Source of the DNA: Archivesica marissinica
Taxonomy: Eukaryota; Mollusca; Bivalvia; Venerida; Vesicomyidae
Assembly: GCA_014843695.1 (NCBI GenBank)
Contig: CM026402.1
Span: 18,814,297 to 18,878,296, forward strand
Direction: 5' to 3'
Length of the DNA stretch: 64,000 nucleotides
The position numbers were made by a program, and so were the translations under genes. The first letter of the stretch is position 1. The number at the start of each line of letters is the position of its first letter. The notes under the pieces are model-generated. The model did not search any database. It saw nothing but the letters and a program-made list of their open reading frames with translations, and was not told the origin of the DNA. This document shows positions 1 to 12,485 of this stretch, piece by piece.

Positions 1-279
1 CTACCACCAGTTTAACACTCTTCATATATTTATGTTATTTTGTTTTTCATTGCATGCACATTGTATATGTATTATTATGATGATGAGCTATGTAATGCTT
101 AAGTCTAATATCCAATATGTTCTGTTCTGTTCTATAAAATATGTAATACATTTTTACAAGTAAATATACATGTACAGTTGTACAATATATGAACGGTGAT
201 CTAATGTCTCGTGGACACGTGAGCAATTTTGTATTTTGTAACATGACAATTCTTCCCTGTTATGAATCGTACTAGTGGA

Positions 280-541
280 TCAGTGGTCCATTGGTTAACC
301 GCCGTATTCGTAAGCCGTGTGTTGGAGGTTCGATCCTCCGCTATGACATACTGATATGACTAATGCACGTATTATGGTCTTTGGGGTGAGACATTAAACC
401 GAGGTCTCGTGGTAGTGCTTTACACTGTGCACATATAGGGGCTACTGTAATGGGGCTCTGTCAGTCTCAACTGACCTCTCCAAGAGGCGTCGATCATGTA
501 GGCAATGAGCAGCGACGATAAATAAACGCAAAAATGCAAAG
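280..541 (+). mobile_element. tRNA-derived SINE, family 1, diverged
   Basis: tRNA-like head with A box (GTCCATTGGTTAACCG) and B box (GGTTCGATCC) at 287-336, a body with CCGAGGTCTCG and GTGCTTTACAC, and a tail GCGTCGATCATG...AGCGACGATAAATAAACG. Confidence 0.8.
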
Positions 542-594
542 GAATAAAATAATCAAGTTCGATATCCATTGGACACATTTATGGTTTTTTAAAA

Positions 595-1105
595 GTTAAT
601 TAAACTTTATTTATTTTACAACGATTGCGAAGCAAGTATTAACAACTTATATTAATCACTCTCGTTGGCGTGGATGAAAGCGTATACAAGTAAAGTGTTT
701 GTTTATTATAGTGTCACCCCTATTTAAAGGGCCAGCCATTTCTGACTTATGAGACACCTCTTTTTTATGAACATCAGTACTTCCCGAATCCTATGCTTGT
801 GTGCCAGACGCCAGACTGGTAGGCAATCGGTAACAATTATTTAACTAGCTGGCGGCTCACCAACCGGCCATATCAGAACGAACCCCTGACGAGATTCGAA
901 CCTTCGACATCCCGCTCCGTAGGCGGACGCCTTAACCACTGGACTACGGAGACGTATATGTGGTCATTCGTGTGGGAGTAAACGGGAGTACCCGGAGAAA
1001 ACCAACCTGTCCGATCTGGCGACCACCGTACCATCTCACATACTTCTCGGTGCGAGGATCGAACCCGAAGGGAGCAGGCTAACCGCTGCGCTAATCGGAC
1101 ACATT
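595..1105 (-). mobile_element. tRNA-derived SINE, family 5, split by another SINE
   Basis: Minus-strand tail (595-681: ACGATTGCGAAGCAAG, CTCTCGTTGGCGTGGATGAA) and head/body (951-1105: TGGTCATTCGTGTGGGAG, GGTACGGTGGTCGCC read in reverse). The 270 bp between are a second SINE. Confidence 0.82.
682..950 (-). mobile_element. tRNA-derived SINE, family 6, nested
   Basis: On the minus strand it begins CCGTAGTCCAGTGGTTAAGG (A box) with GGTTCGAATCTC (B box) 40 bp on. The copy of CGTATA on both sides (about 676-681 and 950-955) looks like its target duplication inside the family 5 SINE. Confidence 0.78.
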
Positions 1106-1464
1106 TATGTTATACATTAACAAAGCTTATTTAAGTGCATACATGAGTATTTGTGATCATATGACATGTTGTGACATGTTTTGTCGATGACTATATAAAA
1201 CCCGGACTTACAAATTGTAACTGATTAAACGATGTCGATAATAAAAATTGATCAATACAAATATCTGAAATAGAAACCACATAGTATCGCTAGGAGTCGC
1301 AATAGACGCGACAACCTGGATATAGTAATACAATAAATGCACGTTCCCGTTCTATAGCCGGTGGCGCTGCGTCAGTAGGTGGACTCGTTTCGTTTTGTCG
1401 GGATCTCTAGAGAATATCACATACTCGATTGTACGCTGCACATGTCTTCAATTCGTAGGTCATA
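1106..1464. other. Unassigned sequence
   Basis: No coding frame, RNA gene or repeat recognised; AT-rich. Confidence 0.5.
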
Positions 1465-1996
1465 TTGTTGTTTGATCTAAAATCTCTCACAAGTGAAAGT
1501 AGTAGTTCATATAACGGTCAGCCACGCTCTGAATTGACGTTTGTCTATCTGCAAGAGTCATTCAGGTTTACTTCCGATGTTCGAACTCAAAACTTGCGAT
1601 CAGCCGCCAATCTCCAAATTTACCCTCATAAGCAAACTACTGAAGCTTTTAGAAAATCTTTCTTATATTCAGGGTCACACTTGTGGAATTCCCTCCCTTA
1701 TCACATCAAAACAGCACATTCTGTTCCACACTTCAAAGCTTTATATATCAGGTGGTGCAACGAACAGACCAATAACCTAATAAACTGATAATTTATAATT
1801 ATACATGAATATAAGTATTAGTTCTTGCAGCTTATATCTTATTTCCTATGGAAGTTTTACTGGTTAATGTTTACATGTTTCATTATGCTATATCATGTTT
1901 TAATTTGTTGGGGGCCTCATGGTAGATTGACTCACTTGTTCAAATGAGTTCTCTCGCTAAATAAAGTCTTTATTATTATTATATTATTATTATTAT
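1465..1996 (+). pseudogene. CR1-like LINE, 3' end with ATT tail
   Basis: The frame 1465-1788 (107 aa) matches the usual C-terminus of CR1/Jockey-type reverse transcriptases: SAANLQIYPHKQTTEAFRKS, then YSGSHLWNSLPYHIK and FKALYIRW. A short 3' UTR with GGGCCTCATGGTAGATT and AATAAAGTCTTTATT leads into an (ATT)n tail at about 1966-1996. The same 3' end recurs at 7100-7490, 9440-9620 and 12025-12420. The copy is 5'-truncated. Confidence 0.75.
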
Positions 1997-2021
1997 AATC
2001 GTTGACAAATAAATATAAAGT

Positions 2022-5000
2022 GTGTACAGTTTTATACACCAATTCTTTATTATGATATTCAATCTTAATCTGATGACTTGGAATTTGACTGGGCTCATGT
2101 CCAGTAGTAAATACTTATGGGACATTCTAAACGAAAATTCTATAGACTTCTGCGGTATATCAGAACATTGGATGTATCCATGTAATGTACATTTTGTTGT
2201 GTTACTAGATACAAATTATAAAAGCTATGCTGTATGTGATCATAAACTCAGCTTAGCGAGCAATCGTCGAGCAGGTTCAGGCGGAGTTTGCTATATTATG
2301 GAATGTGAAATGTGATAATATGGTAACACCGCTTTCTATTGATGACGATCGTATAATTGGTATTCAGCTGCAAATTAAACCTGGATATTTTGTATTTATG
2401 ATACAAGTCTATATTCCATGCACAAAACACTCTATTGGTTTATTCAGGGATCACATAGACACACTATACAATATTTGGAGTATGTACAAAGACCAAGACC
2501 TTGTACTATTCATGGGCGATTTCAATGCGGACTCCTCTACCGGAACAACTGATAGCAGTAGCGCTTATCTGCGTCAGTTTCTAACAGATACAAATCAAAT
2601 ATCTGTATCTAGTATTGACATGTGTACAGGGGCAAACTGTTCATTTGATAGCTATGATGGTAAATATGAAACTTTGATTGATCATCTTATGCTACCTGTA
2701 GAAAAAATGGCATTGTCCGTCAATGTCGAATGGTGAACCTATTTCATGGAAAAGAGTGTCTGAAAGCCATAATCTCGATTATTATTCGAACTTATCTGAT
2801 ATTATACAGAGACATGATATTATACAGAGACATGATTTTTTGTATCGCCTTGAATATATAGACTCCATGTACTCACGTCTTACTGAAATTATGGTATCGT
2901 GCGGTGAAATATGCTTCCCCAAGAAAAACACTCTTAAACCATACTGGAACGCACAGCTATCCGAAATACATACATACATGTTTAAATCAAGAACAGCGTT
3001 GTGTGATGCCGGAAGGCCCAGAGGCTCTACTCATCCTACATACGTCGCATACAAACAAAGCAAACGAGAATTCAGACGCTTGCACAGACTAATGGTACGA
3101 GCTCATCTAACTGAAATGGACCATGAAATAAATGAAACAGCAGAATTTGACAATAATCAATTTTGGAATAAGAAAAACACCCTAATACGAAATCTGGTGC
3201 CGAGATGAAATTTGGAGACACTATTTACAGAGACTGCGGTAGAATAAAAGACCAATGGAAGTACTATTATGAAAACTTATATACCCCTGTAGATAACAGG
3301 AATTATGATCATGAATGGAACACAAGTGTTGATCAGAGAATTATTAATATCATCTCTGAATCTGTACCCCAAACCGATGTTTATGTAACGTCATGATGCC
3401 ATTATGATCATATTATGTATGGCGATCAGACACTATTTGACGCTATTTCCATGCTCTTGACTTCCATGTTAAGGACGGGTTATATCTCCAACGAACTGAA
3501 GAAAGGCGTCATTGTGACAATATTCAAGGGCGGTAATAAACGCAAGGATACTCCTGATAGTTACCGGGCTATAACACTTACTTCCGCACTACTTAAACTA
3601 TACGAGGTTGCTCTTCTTATTAGGTCACAACCAAGTATACTAGCTAAATTAAACACGCAGTAAGGAGGTTTTCAGCAAAATCGTGGCTGCCTAATGACTT
3701 CTTTCTTTCTGAAAGAGTGTGTATTATACAGCAAGGAGTATTCCAGTGATGTTTTCGTCTGCTTCTTGGACGCTAGACAAGCATTTGACAGTTTGGCATA
3801 ATGGAATACTCCTAAAGATCTTTGATTGTGGGGTATATATCAACAGCTTCTTATTCTTTGTGAATATATATACGTAATATGACTAGCTGCGTACGATATA
3901 AAGGACTGACGTTAGAATGTTTCAGCGTCTTGCAAGGAACCAGACAAGGAGGAAAATCGTCTCCATTGCTATACCTCCTATTCATCAATGAACTGATAGA
4001 CACACTAGAAAATAGTAGCCTTGGTGTGTGCATCTACAACCTCAAAGCAAGCTTACCTACAGTTGCAGATGATATGGTCCTTCTTTCATATTGCAAGAGG
4101 GGCCTCCAAAACATGTTGGACATATGCCACAATTATTCTCTGAAGTGGCGCTATCAATAGAATGCTGCCAAATGTTGCGTGATGACTTTTAATAACGCAA
4201 TACATGTTCCAGAACATTCATTTTTATGGACACTAGGTGAACACGTCATTAATACGGACTCCAAGTATAAACATATCGGTGTGATATGTGATGAAATGTA
4301 TAATATGAATGGTGCTATTCGGGCATCTGCTCTCAAATTAAGAGGTACATTTTTAGCCTCGTAAACAGCGGGCTACACCCAAATGGCTTGAATCCTATGA
4401 CCTTTGTTAATATTTACCGGTCAATTGTTATACCCAAAGCAGTATACGGGTGCGATTGTGGAATTCGATTTCAGTATCACAGCTAATTATCATTGTAAGA
4501 GCCCACATACTGTATATTAAATATATGCAACACTTACCGATATCTACATCAACTCTCATGTCCCAATGGTCATTAGGTGTCTACCCAATTGAAGTGGAAA
4601 TTGATAAAAGGAAACTTCAATTGTTTGGCCAACTTTGCCGTTTGCCGTGTACATATTTGTCTAAGCAATTATTCATAAACCGACCGATTAAGTACATCAA
4701 TAACGATAGACAGGTACAAGGGTTTATACCAGACATTTATAGACTTTTGGCAAAATATGATTTAATGGTAGCTGTGGGGTTTGTATCTCCAACGGTCATT
4801 TTCCAAATAAATGTCCTTGGAAAACTTTGGTTAAACGAAAGATTGACAGTGTGTAAAAACGCGAGAATGCAGTTTGTTAATAATTTCCCTTATAATGGGA
4901 TATTTTGCTTAGACAGTCCATGCATGTAAAATATGGTCAGTTTCTAAAAGCAGTCCAAACATGTTAAGGAAATGCTATAAAGCCATTCAAATACTAGGCA

Positions 5001-5711
5001 ATAGCTTGTCCTACCGGAAATTTGCGGTGTGCAAATAATGTAATCAGTGTGTAAATGATATAAACATACATGTTGTTCACCATTGTAGACAGAATATTAA
5101 ATGGAAGCATATGCTATGGACAAAGATTATGGATGTGTGTGGTATACACATCTACTGTCAGTTTATAGAAAGCAGTCCATGCAATCAAGTGTTATATCTT
5201 CTATCAGGGTTGTGTCATTATAAAACTGAGGATGATGAGGATATCATGCTATGTATTGCTATTGATATACTCTATATAAAATGTTTAGTGATCATGCTTA
5301 GAAATGTTATAGCGTTATCAGTGCTACATAGAATGTTACAAAGTTGCACAATCTGTAAACATACACAGGCCGTATACAGACTCATGGTACGGTATCATAT
5401 GGCTTCAACGATCGACATTATTTATGTTCCTTTGCATTTCGTTTCGGCAAGGAGCATCTCTGATGATGATCAAGTTATCTCGCTGCACGTATACCATGAT
5501 GCGTGCATAAACCCAATATCCACACCGTACTTGGATCTCCTTTATACCATATTGATAAAATTGTAACTCCTTAAACACGGTAGCCATGGTAATGTGCGAA
5601 TATAATTTAATATCACAATAATTATATGTTGTCTAACTGGATCAGTCTGCAGACTCGTGATATAGATTCAGTCCTCAACATCATGTATAATTATGTTCCT
5701 TGTATGTATAC

Positions 5712-5746
<35 letters not shown>

Positions 5747-5838
5747 ATTGTATATTCTGTAAATGTGTGCGCTCCTGTGTAATTTGTATATTCGTATATG
5801 TAAATATTTACTGTTGGAGAAAATAAAAGTTATTATTA
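2022..5838 (+). pseudogene. Degenerate CR1-like non-LTR retrotransposon (endonuclease plus reverse transcriptase)
   Basis: Broken frames follow the order of a LINE ORF2. 2052-2315 holds an endonuclease start (MTWNLTGLMS, then GISEHW). 2305-2736 has FMGDFNADS and LIDHLMLP. 2723-3396 is the linker. 3415-3663 has reverse-transcriptase motifs (VTIFKGGNKRKDTPDSYRAI). 3879-4160 has LQGTRQGGKSSPLLYLLFIN and VADDMVLLS, with the catalytic ADD box degenerated from the usual YADD type. 4450-4929 and 5111-5566 are the C-terminal region (GVYPIEVEIDKRKLQLFGQL; LWTKIMDVCGIHIY). Frameshifts and stops separate all parts. The element ends near AATAAAAGTTATTATTAT at 5822-5838. It starts right after the ATT tail of the preceding LINE. 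Confidence 0.82.
5711..5744 (+). repeat. (TA)n microsatellite
   Basis: About 16 TA units in the 3' part of the LINE. Confidence 0.9.
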
Positions 5839-5849
5839 TGGGACTAAGG

Positions 5850-6110
5850 ATAACAGAAGAGTCTGAGACAGGACCATGGAGACTCCGTGGATATGATGTT
5901 GAACAAGCTCATAACCTCGTATGAGAGTATTGAGAACTCGGTGTTCTCCTCGTAATCGAGGAGTTGTGAGCTTGAACCCTTCCGGAACCATGATGGCTGT
6001 GTCCTTAGGCAAGATTCTTATATCCAAATTGGCTCTTTTCTCCTTCATGGCGATGGGTTCCACTAGGAATGGGTTATCGATAGTGGTGGGGTTTACTACA
6101 GTTTACTAAT
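5850..6110 (+). mobile_element. SINE, family 4, diverged
   Basis: Recognised by TCGAGGAGTTGTGAGCTTGAA, GTGTCCTTAGGCAAG, TCTTTTCTCC and ATGGCGATGGGTTCCACTAGG, the body of family 4 with many changes. Confidence 0.6.
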
Positions 6111-6425
6111 GTTGATAGAACTTCTTGCCCAACCCATTTTGCATTTTATCATATATAATGAATGTTAAGTCTATATGTACTATAAATGTTATTGAATTGA
6201 TGACCTCAAAAAATGTTATAATAATTAAAGATTTGGCTATGTATATATACACAAATCATTTCAAGTCAGAAACAACCTGTTCTATGACTAGTGTTCATAT
6301 CTCATTATACGTTATACGCTAGCCAATCGTAAACGTTTTGTATTTGCACGTGTTTTTATTTGCACATTTGCTCTATATAATTATATTACATATTTACACA
6401 AGGCACGCACGTTTGAAAGGTTTAA

Positions 6426-6758
6426 TCCTTTTATTCCCACTTGCTGTTGTCCAGTAGTACTCTTATTCCCACTTTTGGTTTTCATAGGTAAATGACATGT
6501 ACACCCGCATGAAGGCATGTTTTATTCATTATACACAGTGTATTTGGCGAAAAGTGCAGGCCCTGGGACTGAGCACTGTGTACAAGGACAACGAGAATGT
6601 ACACCGCCTTGTGAGAAGGGCGTCCGTTCTACCACTAGTCCTGGAAGATGACGTGGTAGACGTGTGGTTTGAAGCTCTGGACACTTGAAGCTGCAACACA
6701 AATCCTCTTATTCCCACACCCGTTTTTACCTAATTTTATATAAGTGGGAACAATAGGA
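6426..6758 (+). pseudogene. MULE transposase fragment
   Basis: The frame 6497-6688 (63 aa) reads ACFIHYTQCIWRKVQALGL, then LVRRASVLPLVLEDDVVDV, which matches the C-terminal part of MULE transposases (pattern CFFHF.Q.VWRKVQ..GL...Y....VR..AL.F.P...V). It is a scrap with no catalytic part. Flanks carry inverted TCCTTTTATTCCCACTT (6426) and AAGTGGGAACAATAGGA (6758), possibly remnants of terminal repeats. Confidence 0.7.
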
Positions 6759-7099
6759 CTACACCGTTTGAAAGTATGTAATGTGTATATAATGTGTACT
6801 CATGGGAATAGTGTCCATTGTATTTCGAAATAAACTCTCTTGAAGCTCTCTTGTAAACTAGCAAATAAAATAAGATTAAACAGCATGGATAGTGGTTAAA
6901 CTAGAGTTCAATTAAATGTGTATGTAGATAACCGGACTATCCCCGAGTAAGCGAATCGAGCCCGCTTTAATGCGTATATATTAACGACAGTAAACAGTAC
7001 ATTGCTCTATCTCACGTTGTCGTGACTGTGCATATAGTAGTCATCCACTTGTTCATCAAAGTGCATTAATTAGCGATAATTTCCGTTTCTAGCATATCA
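6759..7099. other. Unassigned sequence
   Basis: AT-rich, nothing recognised. Confidence 0.5.
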
Positions 7100-7490
7100 T
7101 TACAGGATCTATGTGAGTATAAACGTATTTCGTGTATATTGTTCAAACCTTGGGTTAGTTATAATAAAACAAGTAAGTTTTGAAGATACCACTACAAGTC
7201 AAATCTGCATATTGTTAGATAGATCTAGTATCATTAATTGTCTCATTCCCATTTTCTACTCTGCTAGCCAATTCCATATATCATCATATTCCATTACATA
7301 TTAAATATAGTTTCTCTATTTTTCAGCTTTTACATTACTATATTATTCCAATGTGCAGTTCTCACTTATAGTGCTATCTTTTGATTGCATTTGATTGTAT
7401 ATATGTTGAGGGCCTCATGGTAGATTAACTTTTGTTAAATGAGTACTCTCGTTAAATAAAGTCTTTATTATTATTATTATTATAGTATAG
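7100..7490 (+). mobile_element. CR1-like LINE 3' UTR copy
   Basis: Ends GGGCCTCATGGTAGATT...AATAAAGTCTTTATTATT, as at 1910-1996. The inverse copy at 12025-12420 is similar over the whole stretch, so this is a 5'-truncated insertion. No coding part remains. Confidence 0.75.
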
Positions 7491-7873
7491 AAATGTATTT
7501 CCTGTGCGTTTTTCTTCTTCAATATACTTAATATAATCTTACCAAATGGTAAACCAATTTAGTTAATAATCCCGTCTTGTTCGAGCTCTTATAATATCAT
7601 CCCTAATGATTGTAGATTTATTCTTTATTTCAGTCTCATCCTAGTTTAAACATATTTTATTGCTTTCAAATAACATACATATACACAGACTGCACAATAA
7701 TTGTACAACAAATGAAATGTAACGAATATTATACGAGTGAAACTGTTATAATTTAGAAGCAAATTTCTCATGTCTTATCGTTGTACAATAAATAAAATAT
7801 ACACAACAAATTATTGTGGCAAAGTACAACACCATTCATTATAAAAGAATTATAAGAGACTAATCTAATCACA
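7491..7873. other. Unassigned sequence
   Basis: AT-rich, nothing recognised between a LINE tail and a SINE. Confidence 0.5.
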
Positions 7874-8151
7874 ACAGACGAATCTGTAGTCCAGTGGTAA
7901 CACGCTGGACTGGTAATCCAGGGATCGCAGGTTCGATCCCCCGCCTGACCCTAATACAATTAACAGACTTTCAGATAAACCGAGGTCTCGTGTCGGTGCT
8001 TTACACCGTGCACGTAAAAGAACCAGATGAGACTCTGTAATGGGTCTCTGTCTGTATCATTGCACTATCCTCCAAAAATCTAAAATGACTAATCTTTCAG
8101 GAGGCGTCGCTCATATGGGCAACCGGTAGCGACGATGAATAAACGTAAAAA
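7874..8151 (+). mobile_element. tRNA-derived SINE, family 1, full length
   Basis: Head GTAGTCCAGTGGTAACACGC / GGTTCGATCCC, CCGAGGTCTCGTGTCGGTGC body, tail hairpin GCGTCGCTCATATGGGCAAC, end AATAAACGTAAAA. The repeat TAATCACA lies on both sides (7867 and 8163), a likely target duplication. Confidence 0.9.
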
Positions 8152-8917
8152 ACGAACAATATAATCACAGATAATCAAACTATCACAGTCTACTGACATA
8201 TTATTATTTACATATTAAAACCGAGGAACAGACGCTAATTGAAAATTAGATACATATTAAAACCAGAAATGTTGATTGTATGAACTATAATATCAAGTAA
8301 TCAGAATTTGAACAGATATACACTCAACACAATTTCTAATATTTGGAGCTAGCCGTGTTTGTTTGTTTGTTTGTTTGTTTGTTTTGGGGGTTTAAAGTCT
8401 CAAGTTTAAAGCTGAGATCATACGGCGACATTCCCACTCTAGCTAATATTGATGGAGGAAGACCCCGGAAGCCACTCAAGTATTTCAGACGCAGTGGCGA
8501 ATACGATATGCCTCACCTCTTGATGCCCACTTGATGTAAACTCGAAGATGTAGCAATATTAGTCTATATCAATTGAATGAAAACTATTGAAGCAGTTGTG
8601 GCCCTGTTGCTTAGCTGTTTATAATACATGTATAATCAAAAACAAACAAACAACATCAGATATTATTTATTGGAACTGAAACAGTTTCGATGACAATACG
8701 CGTATCCACTAATAGTACAAGCAATCTACCTCGTGTGTAAGGTCAACTTAGGAAAAAAAAGAAACATAATTTATTTTTGCCACAGTGCATTTCTATGAAG
8801 TCTCCAAAACACAATAGTAAAATTTCCAAAAAATCCCATCATGCAAATTTGCATAATTTGCATAAATCCAAGATGGCCAGCAAACGTTTTCTCCTTTCTC
8901 AGATGCCATAATAGAGA
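8152..8917. other. Unassigned sequence with (TTTG)n
   Basis: A short (TTTG)6 run at 8357-8382; CAAGATGGCCAGC near 8870. No coding match. Confidence 0.5.
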
Positions 8918-9205
8918 ACAGACGGATCTGTAATCCAGTGGTAACACGCTGGACTGGTAATCCATGGATCGCAGGTTCGATCCCCAGTCTGACCCTAATG
9001 AAATTAACAGTCTTTCAATTGGGATATTAAATCAAGGTCTCGTGTCGGTGCTTTACACCATGCACGTAAAAGAACCCGAGGAGACTCAGGAATGGGTCTC
9101 TGTCTGTATCATTGCACTATCCTCCAACAATCTAAAAATGACTAATCTCTTCAGGAGGCGTCGCTCATATGGGCAACCGGTAGCGACGATAAATAAACGT
9201 AAAAC
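8918..9205 (+). mobile_element. tRNA-derived SINE, family 1, full length
   Basis: Close to the copy at 7874-8151 in all parts; ends AATAAACGTAAAACACACACAC. Confidence 0.9.
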
Positions 9206-9429
9206 ACACACACATCTTAGAGAGGCTTAGGGTTCCTTGTCATTGCTCACGTTATACATCCTTATAAGTGTCGTAGATGTATGAATAATTATTTGCTATT
9301 TGATTGGGTGAACATTGTAGGAGTGTTTAGAATTACTGAGTGACAGACTTTATGTTCCTTGAAATAGTATTTATTTTCTTGTTCCAGAACGCGATCATCA
9401 ATCTCCCTTATACTTGCTGAACAGTAGAG

Positions 9430-9620
9430 CAATTATATATAATTTGTTATGGAATATGATGATATATGGACTTGTCTAGCAGAGTAGAAAAGGGGGAATG
9501 AGACAATTAATGACAATAAATCTATATAACAATGTGCATATATCACTAATAGGGGTATCTTGAAAATAAGTATGAAATCAGCTTAAAGACAGCCATTCAC
9601 AGAATCTAGTAACTATAGCA
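9430..9620 (-). mobile_element. CR1-like LINE 3' UTR fragment
   Basis: Resembles, on the minus strand, the body of the 7100-7490 copy (for example GGAATATGATGATATATGGA and GAATGAGACAATTAATGA). The ATT tail is missing. Confidence 0.65.
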
Positions 9621-9784
9621 ATGGTAATGCGCAAACGTGCTAAAGACTGTGTACACTATCATCTGAAGTAATACTAGTATAACTAGGTGAGTGTACTGTA
9701 ATGTACATACCTATGTATTTTCAAATAAAGTATAATCAATAACATGTGTAGTAATACAACATTGCGCAATGACACTAGCCACAG

Positions 9785-9905
9785 AGCCCGAGGTTATAAA
9801 ACTTTTCACAGATCTCAAACTCAAGCTCAAATGATCTGATTGGTTGATTCTGAGTGTTACTGTCAACTGAACCAATCAGACGCTTGAGACTGGGTTCCAG
9901 TCTGT
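9785..9905. mobile_element. Short palindromic MITE, family C
   Basis: GGTTATAAAACTTTTC...GATCTGATTGGTTGA faces TGAACCAATCAGACGCTTGAG: a roughly 120-bp imperfect palindrome. Copies at 37573-37678 and 48536-48668. Confidence 0.75.
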
Positions 9906-10282
9906 CGATTTTCACTGTTTTACTACTTCTGGCAAAAAGAAAAATTGTATTATCAGAAACCTAATACGGCTCAAGTAATGTCTCGGTGTTAAGCATATAT
10001 ATATATATGACTGACCAGGCAACATATATCAACGCCTGTTCACAGGCTACAATGGCACGTTAAATTTAAGGTAAATAAGTTGCTATCTGATTGGGTCTGG
10101 GATGGCGCACCGCGCTTTGTTTTTGCCGTGTGGGCATTAAGTATTCTCCAGGGATGTGATATACATTCAAACATTGTAGAATTGCATACAGGACACTATG
10201 AATACACCCAGATAGTCGCTCCTCTGCACATTGTTTTCCATTTCTTTGTATGTTTGTTATACTCAGATCTGTACTAATATGT

Positions 10283-10500
10283 ATGTATGTATGTACCATT
10301 AATGCCAAACCCCTTGCGTGGACCTAGACATGTTTTCCTGGGCATGCTTAGCCGACCATAGCGGTTAACCAGTACTAAGCAATGTGTGTGAGGTGCCTTG
10401 CTCAATGACATACGTGGCCTGACTGAGTATCGAACCCGGACCGTTCGATTCCAAATCCGACGCTCTACCTATCTAATAGTATAGCTATGCGGCTATTAGA
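10283..10500 (-). mobile_element. tRNA-derived SINE, family 3
   Basis: Minus-strand head with GGTTCGATACTCAGTCAGGC, body TTAGTACTGGTTAACCGC, GGAAAACATGTCTAGGTC and GTTTGGCATTAATGG. Second copy at 38116-38340. Confidence 0.8.
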
Positions 10501-10682
10501 GGGCCCTAAGGAAGATTAGTTCAGAACTAATTAGGTCACCCTCTATAAATAAAGAAATATATATATCTATAATAGTATGTGTTATGTGATTTAATATGTT
10601 ACATAATTATTTACATGTGAAAGTTGAAACAGGATAAAGTAGGCAGTGCCTAGAGGGCCCTCAATACTCTAGACCTCACCGG

Positions 10683-10895
10683 CCAACCGTGTGTATGTCT
10701 TACGTTTATTTATCGTCGCTACCGGTTGCCCATATGAGCGACGCCTCCTGAAGAGATTAGTCATTTTATACTTTTGGAGGATAGTGCAATGATACAGACA
10801 GAGACACATTCCAGAGTCTCCTCTAGTTCGTTTACGTGCACGGTGTACAGCACCGATACGAGACCTCGGTTTAACGATCCATCTGAAAGACAACC
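10683..10895 (-). mobile_element. SINE, family 1, 5'-truncated
   Basis: Minus-strand copy from the tail (TTACGTTTATTTATCGTCGC) to CGAGACCTCGGTTTAACG. The tRNA-like head is missing. Confidence 0.85.
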
Positions 10896-10899
10896 GATT

Positions 10900-11247
10900 G
10901 CCCCGAAACATATGTATAACTATTTTTTATTATTGTCAATAAAAAACATACACAATAATATAATACATTACAACCAACAGTATAGATAATGGCGGTTGTT
11001 GGTTCACAAGTTGTAAAAACATTAGATTCGATCCTTCCCAATTGTGTGCATTATTTTTATATTTACGTATGACAGAGTAGATATATCATACGAGTACATA
11101 GTAACATAGTACATAGTATTCAGTGAGGTAAATATATGTAGTTACAATGTAAGAGTCAGTAACTGTTCATAGAACAGAACAGAGCAGAACAGAGCATATA
11201 GTTTATTACACTTTTCTCATCATCCTAAGACTACATATACAATGAGA
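10900..11247. other. Unassigned sequence
   Basis: Nothing recognised apart from short AACAGAGC repeats near 11180. Confidence 0.45.
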
Positions 11248-11640
11248 AACATTATTCAGTTACTGCCCCTGAATACTCCTAATATTTGGTCCTCTTAATT
11301 GGTTTCCTCTGTTTTTATCGCTGTTTCCTTTGCACCACATGTTTTCCATCCGTCTTCGCGTATTATAATTATGAAATTATTAAATCTCGACAGATATCCT
11401 TTAGCATGTCCAATAATGGATACCTTACTGTAAAAATTGGTTCAATTAATTAACTAACACGATTTTGATAAAATTACATTTATCCTAATGCTACATCTGT
11501 TTAGACGACAACCGTAAAAACAAAGGAGTCCAACTAAAAGGACAATATTCATTTAGGGATAACTCTGACTTTATCCATCAAGGGAGGTAATAGAAAAACC
11601 AGTAATGTCTCTCATTGCAGGCAATGAAAAAAGGTCATAA
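11248..11640 (+). mobile_element. MITE, family D
   Basis: GTTACTGCCCCTGAATACTCC ... AGGGAGGTAATAGAAA ... CTCTCATT. Internal inverted blocks CTCTGTTTTTATCGCTG and CGTAAAAACAAAGGAG. Copies at 13988-14362 and 50409-50780. Confidence 0.75.
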
Positions 11641-12024
11641 ATATATGTAGACTGTATATATGACGGTCGATCGACATGTAGATTAAAGTGTTTCCAGTGA
11701 GAAATACTAGAGATGAATGCTCTCAGCATCTATATTTTAAGATAATTGTATATAGAGCAGATTAAATTTTAATTAATCTATCAAATTGTGTTATACAGCA
11801 GATTGTTTTCTTGGCACAGCGTGATCCATTCATCAACATAGCATATTATTATGTTTAGCTATACGTTGTTGATGAAGTTATTTTGCCTCCGTCAAATACG
11901 TAAAGAGATAATTAGGAAAATAGATACGATAATAATACAGTTGAATACAGGGTTCATCTTGGTGCCCTATTATTTGCATATAATTATCAGTATTTACTTA
12001 CATTATAGTGCAAATTAATGTGTA
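11641..12024. other. Unassigned sequence
   Basis: AT-rich, nothing recognised. Confidence 0.5.
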
Positions 12025-12031
12025 GTATACG

Positions 12032-12066
<35 letters not shown>

Positions 12067-12420
12067 GACTTTATTTAACGAGAGTACTCATTTAACAAAA
12101 GTTAATCTACCATGAGGCCCTCAACATATATACAATCAATGCAATCAAAAGATAGCACTATAAGTGAGAACTGCACATTGGAATAATATAGTAATTTAAA
12201 AGCTGAAAAATAGAGAAACTATATTTAATATGTAATGGAATATGATGATATATGGAATTGGCTAGCAGAGTAGAAAATAGGAATGAGACAATTAATGATA
12301 CTAGATCTATCTAACAATATGCAGATTTGACTTGTAGTGGTATCTTCAAAATATGTATGAAATTAAAGACAGCAGCAATATTTACGATTCTAATAAATAT
12401 AGCAATACGGAACGATTGTT
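12025..12420 (-). mobile_element. CR1-like LINE 3' UTR copy with AAT tail
   Basis: Minus-strand copy of the same 3' end, beginning with (AAT)n at 12030-12063 and CTTTATTTAACGAGAGTACT. It is closely similar to 7100-7490. Confidence 0.78.
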
Positions 12421-12485
12421 TATATGAGCGAAATTGAGTGGAATTCCCCAACTGCTACTTGTAGGCAAAACAGGGGTCAGGTATA

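Noticed and set aside
7874..7960. Functional tRNA gene
   Set aside because: A and B boxes are those of a SINE head; the cloverleaf is not intact and the SINE body follows directly. The same applies to the heads at 23283, 38116, 41866 and 43171.
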